49,443 bases of DNA. Origin: a virus. Shown here piece after piece: positions 38,139 to 46,518 of the stretch. The stretch covers positions 1 to 49,443 of IMG/VR virus record IMGVR_UViG_3300024346_000106. One strand, 5' to 3'. The position numbers and the translations under genes were made by a program. Under the pieces are notes generated by a model, which saw only the letters and a program-made list of their open reading frames with translations, was not told where the DNA came from and did not search any database. How positions within the stretch are numbered: position 1 is the stretch's first letter; every line of letters starts with the position of its first letter.

Positions 38139-40381
38139 TACTGATTAACCTCCATTACCTCATTCTCAAGCGCAGAGAAATTCTGGCCAAAGAGTGCTTC
38201 AACTAGATTGATTGCAGCCTGCTCTTCCGCAGAGACAATGACCACAGCAGGAACAACTGGGGCCTTGACAACAGGCACGGTCTTGCCGAACTTGACAAGA
38301 GCCTTGAGTGCCTCCATCGTCACCTGCGCATGTTCGCGCACGGGAGCGGTAGGCATCGTGAACTTCACCACATTGACCTCCAGACGGAGGTTGTGGGGCA
38401 TAGAGACGAAGCTGCAGCCGGTGCCGAGGCGGGGCTTGGCGGGTGCGTTGTTGGTAGACTTGACAGCAGGCTTGACGTCAGCCTTGACCTCAGGCTTGGT
38501 CATGACGACCATAACCTTGGCAGCAGCAGGCCGCGCAGTCGGCGCAACCGTGGTGACCGTCGTGATGCCAGCCTTGGCCTTGATCACGGCCTTGACCTTT
38601 GCCTTTGCCTTCGCAGCCTTGGCCTTGCGGGTTGCAGCCTTGGCGCTCTTGGCAGCGCGAGCCTCGGAGAGCTCCTCTGCCTTGCGGCTTGCGATGGCAG
38701 CGCGGATGCTGGCGACCTTTGCCTTGAGCACCCTCTTGTCGTTCTCGACCTTGGCGAGTGCCGCAGCCTGTGCTGCCTTCACCTCAGCCTCGACGGCCAG
38801 ACGTGCGGCCTTGGCAGCAAGGCTCTGCGATGCGACCTGGGCGGGGTTCTGCGCGGCCCACTGGAGGTCGATGGCGTGCTGGTCGAGGAGCCGCTTGATG
38901 TAGGCATTCTGCGCAGCAGCCGTACGACGAGCAGTACGAACTGCCTTGTCGAGGGTCTTGACCCCCGTGTTGGCGTTGCGAGGGCCGAAAGCCGCCTTGA
39001 CGAGGCGGGTCGCATCGAGGTAATCGTCGCAGCGGACAACCTTGGTGACCACCTTGGCGACAGGCTTGGCCACGAGGGGCTTGACCATGGACCGAAGGAT
39101 GGGGAGGGCGTTGCGCTTGGTCTCTGCCTTACGCAGCGCGACCTCGACCTTCACCGCGTCCTTGGGACGGGTGATGATGTTGCGCTTCCGGTCAAGTGCC
39201 GCCTGGCGACGTGCAGCCGTGTTGAACGCGGGGCCGGTCTTGACGGAGCTGCTCCCGTTCTTCTTCTTCCGCGCCGAGTCGGTCGAGGCGACGTGGATGT
39301 AGGCCGGAGGGGCAGAACGACGACCACCGGGAAGCTTGTACTTCTCCGTGTAGATGTACTCCGCCTTCGGGCGAGGGACGGACGCGCCGTGGAAGCGGAT
39401 GCCGGCGCGCTTACGCCAGACGTGGAGGAGGCGACGACGCTGACGGCGGGACATACGAGACATGGCAGGATCCTTGTGAGGACGGGGGGATTTGGACTTG
39501 TTACGCATGACGATATCCTTGGGTGGGCGGGACTTCTTGTTCTTCATGGGGCGCTCCGTGTAGTACGGGTTGATGCCGGTGTCAGAGATGCCACACATTG
39601 CGGCAATCTTAACATCGTGGCTAATCAGGCGGATGAATGCGTCGAGGGCGATACGAAATGCCATGGTAGTCTCCGGTGGCGGTGGTGGCGTCGGTTCAGG
39701 TTGGTTCATAATCTCACTCATCTTGTCCTCCTCAAGGAAATACACACAACCAGGACCACCCTTTTTGGCATCCCAGTCCAGTAGACGAACGTTCTCCCAG
39801 CTACACTTGTAACCAGGAATCTTGCTGCGACGAGTATGACCAACAATGGCCATACCATGACGACCGTCATAGCTTTCTGCCCAGAAGTCACCTGGGTCAG
39901 TATTGTCGACCAGCTCAATCTGAGCAAGAGTCGGCTCAACGTGCACGAACTTGTTTGGCATCTTGCCATTCGGTACCTTGGCATGAGCAACAACCCAGCC
40001 ATTTCCCTTAATCCACAGCGGCCTCTTGCGCAGCCACTGCATGTCGTCCTCGGTAAGCAGGTTGCGAATTTCGCACCATTCCTGCCAGATCCGCTCTGCC
40101 TGCCCATCTTCTGCGAGGAGCACAGGGTAGTGCAGAGCCCAAGCTTCCGCCAGTTCCGCCTGGCTATCGCCAAAGAAGAGAGGATAGAGCTCATGGTTGC
40201 CCAAGATGAGCTCCGAGCCAGAGGCACGGATCAGGTCAAGGCATTCCTTTGCACCCTGTGCGCCACCTTCCCCATCGAAGATATCTCCGATGAAGACAAT
40301 GTCCCTGCCGTTTGCCATCTCAATAGCAGAGGTGACGAGAGAAGGACGTGCGTGAATATCGCCGACAAACACCTTTTCCAT
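38138..40381 (-). CDS. metallophosphoesterase fused to a histone-like Lys/Ala tail
   Basis: The N-terminal ~220 residues are a calcineurin-like phosphoesterase: VFVGDIHARP, IVFIGDIFDGEGG, LILGNHELY, VVAHAKVP and AIVGHTRR supply the dinuclear-metal ligands. After a Pro-rich linker (PEPTPPPPPE), about 500 residues are extremely basic and low complexity, with RRQRRRLL, then AARKAE-like and KAAKAKAKVKAVIKAKA runs reminiscent of histone H1 or bacterial nucleoid proteins. I use ATG 40381 (AAGGAGATTGCA); the frame extends to ATG 40474 with AGGGAG. Two further ATGs with ribosome sites (39721, 39664) could launch the basic part alone. Confidence 0.72.
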   Translation of the reverse strand: MEKVFVGDIHARPSLVTSAIEMANGRDIVFIGDIFDGEGGAQGAKECLDLIRASGSELILGNHELYPLFFGDSQAELAEAWALHYPVLLAEDGQAERIWQEWCEIRNLLTEDDMQWLRKRPLWIKGNGWVVAHAKVPNGKMPNKFVHVEPTLAQIELVDNTDPGDFWAESYDGRHGMAIVGHTRRSKIPGYKCSWENVRLLDWDAKKGGPGCVYFLEEDKMSEIMNQPEPTPPPPPETTMAFRIALDAFIRLISHDVKIAAMCGISDTGINPYYTERPMKNKKSRPPKDIVMRNKSKSPRPHKDPAMSRMSRRQRRRLLHVWRKRAGIRFHGASVPRPKAEYIYTEKYKLPGGRRSAPPAYIHVASTDSARKKKNGSSSVKTGPAFNTAARRQAALDRKRNIITRPKDAVKVEVALRKAETKRNALPILRSMVKPLVAKPVAKVVTKVVRCDDYLDATRLVKAAFGPRNANTGVKTLDKAVRTARRTAAAQNAYIKRLLDQHAIDLQWAAQNPAQVASQSLAAKAARLAVEAEVKAAQAAALAKVENDKRVLKAKVASIRAAIASRKAEELSEARAAKSAKAATRKAKAAKAKAKVKAVIKAKAGITTVTTVAPTARPAAAKVMVVMTKPEVKADVKPAVKSTNNAPAKPRLGTGCSFVSMPHNLRLEVNVVKFTMPTAPVREHAQVTMEALKALVKFGKTVPVVKAPVVPAVVIVSAEEQAAINLVEALFGQNFSALENEVMEVNQ

Positions 40382-40491
40382 TGCAATCTCCTTAGTAGGC
40401 CTATCAATCTTCATATCATTCATTGGAACAACCTTTGTAATAGTACAAATAGATACATTCATTTGCTTATCCATGACGTTCTCCCTAGGCA

Positions 40492-40662
40492 CTAGTGGAT
40501 GCGCCGGCCAATGCGGCCGATGCGGGCGTGACGGAAGCGACGGACCGCTGCCTTCTTGGCAGCAGCCTTTTCAATGGCCTTGGCCTCAGCGTTAGCCGAA
40601 GTCTTGGCGGTGATCTCTCCCTGGATAAGGAGGAAGATTAGGATAAAGAGGATGACAATCAT
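40492..40662 (-). CDS. small membrane-anchored basic peptide, 56 aa
   Basis: A 56-residue protein: a hydrophobic N-terminal helix (MIVILFILIFLLIQG), then an Ala/Lys/Glu helix and a basic Arg-rich end (RRFRHARIGRIGRRIH). It starts at ATG 40662 with GGGAGAAGTAAC. A membrane anchor with a nucleic-acid-like binding tail is plausible. Its end overlaps the GTG that opens the upstream extension of the metallophosphoesterase frame. Confidence 0.55.
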   Translation of the reverse strand: MIVILFILIFLLIQGEITAKTSANAEAKAIEKAAAKKAAVRRFRHARIGRIGRRIH

Positions 40663-40663
40663 G

Positions 40664-41758
40664 TTACTTCTCCCACTTGCTGATAGTCTCCTGCCCGTAT
40701 TTAAGCAGGAACTGTTGATAGAGATCTTCGTATCTTTCCATGTTGTCTTTGGCATAAGCCAGGTTTACCGTATCCTTGCTGCGGTCCAGGCTACCCCAGC
40801 AGTCAGTGGTGCCAATGTACAAAGCATCGTTGTACTTGACTTCGAAGTCTTCAGCGCTACCTGTGCCAAGGTTTTCGCGACTCGGCCATTCCGTGTAAGA
40901 TACAAAGCCGATTACCTCATCGCCGGCCATCAAAGGCCCACCAGAGTCGCCATGGTCAGGAGAGATTTCAAGGCTGTCTGCAGCGGCACAGATGAAGCGT
41001 TGGTTGCTAGCGCCTGCAATGTACCTCTTGTAGGTATCAACAAGATTCTTAAAGATAACCTCGGGGCTTTTCAGGCTTGCATCCTCAAGTGCGTTTCTGG
41101 CATCAACGAATGCCCATCTCATGTCATTCTGCTCTTTCATGCTAGGCGTACCCTTCTTCATGTGGTCAAAGACCTGCTCAAAAGGCACATAACCCCACAT
41201 GTCTGTGGTCTTACCCCACCAACGGAAGTCAGTGCTGCACTCAAGACCAATCTCATAGAGATCTTCCTTGATTTCGTTAGGGTATTTGTCAGCCGGCACA
41301 ACGATATCGCCAGCGTTTTCACGGTAACCGTTACGTGTGCAGTGCTCTGCCGTGTATATCTTCCCTTTCCACTTCCATGCAGTGCAGTTCCCGCTCTCAT
41401 CAAGGGGGCCTTCCTTTTCCCTCGTGTTGATAGCACCAATTCCATGGTGGATGTTGTTCTCTGCGTGATACTTCTCTTCCAGAAAAGTTTCAAGGTCTTG
41501 GACAACTGAGTAATAGTCGCTGTTAGCAACCCACTCGGCCTGGCGGACCTCCTGCTTCCGTGCGGCAGCAGCCTTTTCCTGATGGAAGCGCGCATTTTTA
41601 CGCACAACGTGCGTGAAGATACCAGCAAAGATTGCAATGAGTACAACCATCACCGACACCATGATGATCTTCTCGCGGCGGAAACTCTTTTTCATCTTCT
41701 CATTCCTCTCGTTGTAGGCCTTAAGCTCAGCATCAACCATCTCTTCCCAGTTGTCCAT
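40664..41758 (-). CDS. membrane-anchored trypsin-like serine protease B
   Basis: A 364-residue protein from ATG 41758 (GAGGAGAAGGTC upstream). Residues 1-31 are charged and cytoplasmic, one membrane helix follows (about 32-52, IIMVSVMVVLIAIFAGIF), and then an extracytoplasmic coiled linker. The S1 protease core has KGKIYTAEHC (His139), ECSTDFRWWG (Asp177) and HGDSGGPLMAGDEVIGFVSY (Ser272), the complete catalytic triad in chymotrypsin order. It should cleave proteins in the periplasm or cell surface. It shares a CxAWKWxGK start of domain with protease A. The frame continues upstream to ATG 41809, overlapping protease A. Confidence 0.78.
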   Translation of the reverse strand: MDNWEEMVDAELKAYNERNEKMKKSFRREKIIMVSVMVVLIAIFAGIFTHVVRKNARFHQEKAAAARKQEVRQAEWVANSDYYSVVQDLETFLEEKYHAENNIHHGIGAINTREKEGPLDESGNCTAWKWKGKIYTAEHCTRNGYRENAGDIVVPADKYPNEIKEDLYEIGLECSTDFRWWGKTTDMWGYVPFEQVFDHMKKGTPSMKEQNDMRWAFVDARNALEDASLKSPEVIFKNLVDTYKRYIAGASNQRFICAAADSLEISPDHGDSGGPLMAGDEVIGFVSYTEWPSRENLGTGSAEDFEVKYNDALYIGTTDCWGSLDRSKDTVNLAYAKDNMERYEDLYQQFLLKYGQETISKWEK

Positions 41759-41801
41759 GACCTTCTCCTCGTTCGGGTTGTTCGAGTTCACAGCAGTAAC
41801 G

Positions 41802-43160
41802 TTATTCATGAGTCCACCCCAGCACTTCAATGATGTCGAAGACATCGGTGTAATCGCTAAAGATATCCGAGTAGCTTGACGCCATCCGATCAATAAACGG
41901 CGATGCAACCGGCTTATTGTCAACCATAGCAAAGCAAGAGACCGGATAGTTACTATGAGCTTCCGTGTAGAACTCATCAAACATCTGATTGTCGGTCCGA
42001 ACGAAGAAAGAGGCGCTACCAATGACTTCATCACCAAGCATGATGGGGCCACCAGAGTCACCCTTCTTGATGCTATCCTCAGCCATAGAAGAAGCACAGA
42101 GATACTCCTGGCTCGTGTAGTGCTCTTTGACGTACTTCAACTGGTTGTAGAACTTGTTGAACGCTGCATGTGCTTTTTCTTTTGCCTTCTTGGCATTATC
42201 GCTATCAGTCTTCATGCTGTTCTCTTCGATCGCGTACTTGTAATCGTTAAGAGCAGTAATAGCCTTATACTTGGAGTCAATAAGCTCTTGCTGCATTTCG
42301 TAAGGAGCATCAAGATAGTTTCTTGTCTTCTTGAAGATCTGCTCCATAGGAATAGTTACCCACTTATTGGTGGTTGTGCCCCACCAGCGGATATCAGGGC
42401 TGCACTCTGTACCTTCCTTGTAGAAGTCACCAGAGATAGTGTTATCGGCTGTCGACTGCTGGACGCGGTCCGTGTTACCATGCTTTTCCAGGTATTCATT
42501 GCAGTGCTGGATGGTGTATAGCTTACCGTTCCACTTCCATGCGCTGCAGGTACCATAGAGAATCTCGCCGTCCTTGTATACAGGAGACTCGATTTTGCCA
42601 TAGGCCTTAGGAGCACTGTCAGTCTTGAGATTTTCAACCTCAACAGCCACTTCCTCATAATCAGCAACAGCCTGCGCATTCTCAATCTCAGGCTTAGCAT
42701 CAGTACCGCAAGCCGTAGTGATTGCGAGGAAGAGGAAGGTTGCGATCTTTGCCATCATTGCCGCATAGTTAGCTTTCACAAGAGCCTCGTTAGCCTTCAG
42801 ATTGTGGAAGGCGTTGGTTGCAAGTGCAATGCTGCGCACCTCGTCATGGTATTCAACATGAATGAGGATATCAACGGCAGTGAAGGCCAGAGGGCCAAGC
42901 GCAAGGATAAGCGTGAAGGCGTCCTGCAAGCTTGCCATGAGGAGAAAGGGAATGAAGAGAACCGCAGTACAGACGATGCTGTATGCAAGCCCAATGGACC
43001 TCTTGCTGACGACGAGCATGACGGACTCCTTGTTGACAACGAACTTGTTCATAGTAGACCCCTTCCAGACAGCGGTGATGATAGCGAGGATGGCAAAGAT
43101 GACGAATGCGATTGACATAGCAGACTCCTTGTTGACGACAGAATTGTCGATGTTGTTCAT
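41802..43160 (-). CDS. membrane-anchored trypsin-like serine protease A
   Basis: A 452-residue frame. Several hydrophobic segments occupy residues 16-100, and a lipoprotein-like signal follows (MAKIATFLFLAITTACGTD near 136-154, candidate lipidated Cys151). The S1 core then has NGKLYTIQHC (His219), ECSPDIRWWG (Asp256) and KKGDSGGPIMLGDEVIG (Ser369). The N-terminus contains VVNKESxM twice (residues 8-15 and 41-48); each encodes AACAAGGAG plus an in-frame ATG, so shorter products from 43118 or 43019 are likely. It is a tandem paralogue of protease B. Membrane-tethered proteases of this type are unusual in phages. Confidence 0.75.
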   Translation of the reverse strand: MNNIDNSVVNKESAMSIAFVIFAILAIITAVWKGSTMNKFVVNKESVMLVVSKRSIGLAYSIVCTAVLFIPFLLMASLQDAFTLILALGPLAFTAVDILIHVEYHDEVRSIALATNAFHNLKANEALVKANYAAMMAKIATFLFLAITTACGTDAKPEIENAQAVADYEEVAVEVENLKTDSAPKAYGKIESPVYKDGEILYGTCSAWKWNGKLYTIQHCNEYLEKHGNTDRVQQSTADNTISGDFYKEGTECSPDIRWWGTTTNKWVTIPMEQIFKKTRNYLDAPYEMQQELIDSKYKAITALNDYKYAIEENSMKTDSDNAKKAKEKAHAAFNKFYNQLKYVKEHYTSQEYLCASSMAEDSIKKGDSGGPIMLGDEVIGSASFFVRTDNQMFDEFYTEAHSNYPVSCFAMVDNKPVASPFIDRMASSYSDIFSDYTDVFDIIEVLGWTHE

Positions 43161-43909
43161 TAGTACACCTTCACAATTTCGCAGGCGAAAAGGTCGATAA
43201 AGTCAAACTTGTCATCCTTTGTGCCAATGGAACGGTTGAGAGCGAGGCTATAGTCGTCGTAAAGACCAAAGCGCTGGGCGTACGCTTCGAACAGGTACTC
43301 ACCGACGCGAGAACAAGCAGGACAGCCGCCTTCCCAGTCAAGTCCAGTCGGCTTCCAGTCGCGAAAAGGAGGAGACTTTCTGATTTCTCGTGCAAGCATA
43401 ATTTCAGGCTTGTAGACTTCAACTGCATAGTTGACCTCAACAATCCACTCATGCTTGATACCTTCAGAGCAGATCAGGCCGTTGTCGTTGTCCATCATAA
43501 GCTCAGCAAGCTCACGAAAGATAACAGGGTCATCGCAACGATCAAGATTGAACTTAATCGGGAATCCTTCCTTCATGACTTTGATAGTGGAGATCGGAAC
43601 GTCCGCGATTACCTGTACAGCACTCGAAGAGTGCTTCTTGGTAATGTATGCAGCCCAGAAAGCATCCAGATTGGCATTTGCCGGAACAGCCCAAGTGCCC
43701 ATCACTTTCTTTCTTTCCGGGTGAAGGTGATTGGTGACTTCCATTGCGGGAACGCCATCCTTAGCAATGATGTCGCCAAAGTTAGGCGCAGTCCAGTGAA
43801 TAACACGCATAGTCTTCATGGTTTCCTCCATCTTAGCCGAAACGGCGTTATCTTCAGTAGTCGTATTCATGAGATTCACCTTGTTGGTGTTGAGGGTGTT
43901 GATTTTCAT
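43160..43909 (-). CDS. hypothetical protein, 249 aa, with internal start
   Basis: The frame from ATG 43909 opens with an Asn/Thr-rich leader (MKINTLNTNKVNLM). AACAAGGTGAATCTC then precedes a second in-frame ATG at 43870, and TGGAGGAAACC a third, before the conserved-looking body MRVIHWTAPNFGDII. The body is a soluble alpha/beta protein with LICSEGIKHEW and a CPAC pair. No known family. Its TAA overlaps the start of protease A (TAATG), so the genes are co-expressed; the real start is probably 43870. Confidence 0.55.
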   Translation of the reverse strand: MKINTLNTNKVNLMNTTTEDNAVSAKMEETMKTMRVIHWTAPNFGDIIAKDGVPAMEVTNHLHPERKKVMGTWAVPANANLDAFWAAYITKKHSSSAVQVIADVPISTIKVMKEGFPIKFNLDRCDDPVIFRELAELMMDNDNGLICSEGIKHEWIVEVNYAVEVYKPEIMLAREIRKSPPFRDWKPTGLDWEGGCPACSRVGEYLFEAYAQRFGLYDDYSLALNRSIGTKDDKFDFIDLFACEIVKVY

Positions 43910-43913
43910 CGTA

Positions 43914-46109
43914 TTACCAGACGTCGCTGTTGACAGCGGCAGCAAGGTTAGCCTTGATCTGCGCCACAACATGGTTGATGTTGAACTCACGCTGGATGAA
44001 CCAGGTGTTATACATCTTTATGGCTTCAAGCTGACCGGGTGTCTTTGATGTGGCCTGGTCGGCGTCGCCAAACATGCGAACAAGAATGGGACGGTGCTTC
44101 TTGCTGCGGTTGTCATTGCCCATACCAAAGTCGACAACACCAACGCTGTTTGTAAGGATAACGCCGAAGTTATCCCACTCACCATTGATCTGGATGTCGG
44201 CAACCCAAGGAATATTCGTGCCATTAAGGAACGTGCCCTGGTAGTAACCATCGGACTGCACATTGCCATTACCTGTGCAAAACCTGCCGGTGTACTTGCT
44301 GTTGATCTGCTGGGACTCTTCCCAGATGCCCTTTGCATCCGTACGACGAATGCGAAGGACCTGGTCATAGCCAGCAGCAAGAATCTTCTCAATCTGCTCC
44401 GTGTTAGCCACGTCACAGCTCTCAAATTCTTTCTTGTCAAAGTTAAAGCCAACAACAATGTCAGTTGTAAGCTTACAGGTTGCAATTTCTTCAGAGGCAA
44501 AGATAGGCATCAAGTCCTCCTTGAGCTCCTTGACCTTGTTATAGCGAGCAAGGTACGTCTTCCACTGAGCAGCCTTCCAGAGGCTTTTCTCTGCATTCAT
44601 CTGTCTGTTATGCCAGAACTCTCTATCATCTTTCATTGCGTGCATTTCGTCCGCAAAAGCAGCGTCTTTGCTCATGGCCAAAAGCAAACCACCCGTTGCT
44701 GCATCGTTCAACGGCAACTGCCAGCGACTGAAGAATTGCATGTTCTTCTTGCTGATGAGCAACTTTGCCGCCTCCCACTCAGTTTTCGTGAGAATACGAA
44801 GAGCCTGCCAGTTGTAACCAGTCTCCCAATTTGCTTGGCAGACAAAGTGGTAGTATTCATTTTCGCTATTTCTCATGGCCTTTTCGAGCTGACGCCCAAA
44901 CTCCGAGAACTTGCGAGCCATCGAGCTATAAGCCGCAGCGTGCTGGTGCTTGCTGTCAAGGTTAGCGTACATAAGCCAATACGAACGGAGGCCTTGAATG
45001 CTAGCATTCTTGTAGAAGAAGCTGCAGTCCGCAGACTCGTCGAGATTCTTTTCAGCCTCATTAAAGGCCTCAAAAGTAATCTCTTCCTTGAGTTTCGTAT
45101 CAAACATTGCCCACAGAGCGTTAATATCGGTAGCGTTCACGATTGAGCGGATAAATTCTTCGTACTTCCAGGCCTCTGCGCTTTGCTTACAGCCGAGTTC
45201 TGCCTGGACCTTAAGGGTTGCAAGACGTCTCTCTTCCATTTCACGGAGAACTTGGGCATTGCGTGCAAGTCGCTGAGCTTCCCGCTCTTGTTCACGCTCT
45301 GCAGCGAGGCGATACTCCTCACGCAGTACAGCGTCACGCTCAAGCTGAGCAATACGCTCTGCATTCTCCAACGCCTGCTGACGCGCCCATGCAATGTTAC
45401 GCTCACGACGCTCCATCATGTAGAAGGCGTCATGCCTGCACGCCTGCTCGTATTCAGCAGCCTCCTTGCGCACTTGCTTAGCAAGCTCATCAGCCTTCTG
45501 CTTGTTCTCATACCAGATGCTACCCACGATAGCACCAACCACAGCTACAGTGATGAATACCAAGGCAAAGATAAGCATGATCTTCTCGTTACCCGTCATC
45601 GTTGCATAGGTCGTGTCTGCAGCAACGGCCAAGATCACCGGAGCGATACTAAACATCTTATTGTCCTTATCGTTCTTCATGGCATCCTCCTCGTTAACGT
45701 CAGAATTGACGTTGTTATTAACATCCTTCTTAACCCAAGCCTGCTGTGCAGCAAAGGCCATGATAGCCTGCATGGTAGCAGCGCTCATTACAGGCATCTC
45801 ACTGTCATCCTTGCACAGGGCATCAATCTCGGCCTCAAACGCAGCCTCCATATCAGCCTCCTGCTGTTCCTCGGTATCCGTACTGTGACCGTAATCACCC
45901 TTGATGTACAGGTCGACATTGTAATCATTCACATACATGGCATCCTCCGCGTTATCAGCCTGGTAGCTGGGGTTATTGCTATTGAACAGTACGTTGATCA
46001 GGCTAGTCATGATAGTCACCTTGTTGTTACTATGAGTGTTATTATTCATAGTGTTGTTGATGATGATAGTGTTGGTGGTGTGGGTGGGGTTTTGTGCGAG
46101 CGTGCACAT
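43914..46109 (-). CDS. large membrane coiled-coil protein with GRFCxGxG domain, 731 aa
   Basis: The first gene of the leftward block, with TAAGGAACGCC before ATG 46109. It has a Thr/Asn-rich leader, an acidic region, one membrane helix (about 177-197, IMLIFALVFITVAVVGAIVG), a long charged coiled coil (about 203-310, Arg/Glu/Ala-rich) and helical repeats. A C-terminal domain follows with WEESQQIN, YTGRFCTGNGNVQ, FGVILTNSVGVVDFGMG and IQREFN. That domain is homologous to one in the 665-residue protein. Embedded AGG-ATG units at residues 34, 58 and 144 could start shorter products. Function unknown; a membrane-linked scaffold is one guess. Confidence 0.6.
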   Translation of the reverse strand: MCTLAQNPTHTTNTIIINNTMNNNTHSNNKVTIMTSLINVLFNSNNPSYQADNAEDAMYVNDYNVDLYIKGDYGHSTDTEEQQEADMEAAFEAEIDALCKDDSEMPVMSAATMQAIMAFAAQQAWVKKDVNNNVNSDVNEEDAMKNDKDNKMFSIAPVILAVAADTTYATMTGNEKIMLIFALVFITVAVVGAIVGSIWYENKQKADELAKQVRKEAAEYEQACRHDAFYMMERRERNIAWARQQALENAERIAQLERDAVLREEYRLAAEREQEREAQRLARNAQVLREMEERRLATLKVQAELGCKQSAEAWKYEEFIRSIVNATDINALWAMFDTKLKEEITFEAFNEAEKNLDESADCSFFYKNASIQGLRSYWLMYANLDSKHQHAAAYSSMARKFSEFGRQLEKAMRNSENEYYHFVCQANWETGYNWQALRILTKTEWEAAKLLISKKNMQFFSRWQLPLNDAATGGLLLAMSKDAAFADEMHAMKDDREFWHNRQMNAEKSLWKAAQWKTYLARYNKVKELKEDLMPIFASEEIATCKLTTDIVVGFNFDKKEFESCDVANTEQIEKILAAGYDQVLRIRRTDAKGIWEESQQINSKYTGRFCTGNGNVQSDGYYQGTFLNGTNIPWVADIQINGEWDNFGVILTNSVGVVDFGMGNDNRSKKHRPILVRMFGDADQATSKTPGQLEAIKMYNTWFIQREFNINHVVAQIKANLAAAVNSDVW

Positions 46110-46518
46110 GGCGTTCCTTACTGCCCTTGTAGGGGCAATGGGCCACAGCTAGCGAATGCTAGCAGTTGGTGAGAGTTGGAAAGACCCTCACCCCTTGGTA
46201 CATGGTCTTGAAAGGGGGTGGGCTAAAAACGAATAGGGGTAGGGTAAATACAGGGGCCCAGGAGTATAAGTACCCGCTCTTTTCCGAAAAAAAAATATAT
46301 AAATATATAAAAATATATATAAAGGCCTTTTACCCTAAGCCTATGACCCTTTCCCCCTCACGTAGCTCTTTTCCCCCATGTATAGCGTTTCTTATGGCTT
46401 CTTATGGTATCAAGTTAATAAAGTTTAAACTTTAGTTTGATTACTAGAGATAAGTAACTGCTCTTGAGTTCCCGAAAAGGAAATCAAATGGAATCACACA
46501 AGGAATAAAGAGGAACTC
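46110..46518. promoter_or_regulatory. divergent intergenic control region
   Basis: Leftward genes end their 5' side at 46109 and rightward genes begin at 46519, so promoters for both directions should lie here. The stretch contains a 10-A run and a long TATATA-rich tract (about 46287-46325) and the palindrome AAAGGCCTTT. A plus-strand frame at 46166-46435 has no ribosome site and poor composition, so I leave it out. No clear -35/-10 pair stands out in either direction. Confidence 0.5.

Noticed and set aside
38330-39784. Plus-strand frame of 484 codons opposite the Lys/Ala-rich tail
   Set aside because: It is the complement of low-complexity Lys/Ala codons, giving Leu/Gly/Asp runs. There is no start signal and no motif.
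46166-46435. Plus-strand frame of 89 codons in the divergent spacer
   Set aside because: It crosses the A-run and TATATA tract, has no ribosome site and has odd composition; it is better read as a control region.
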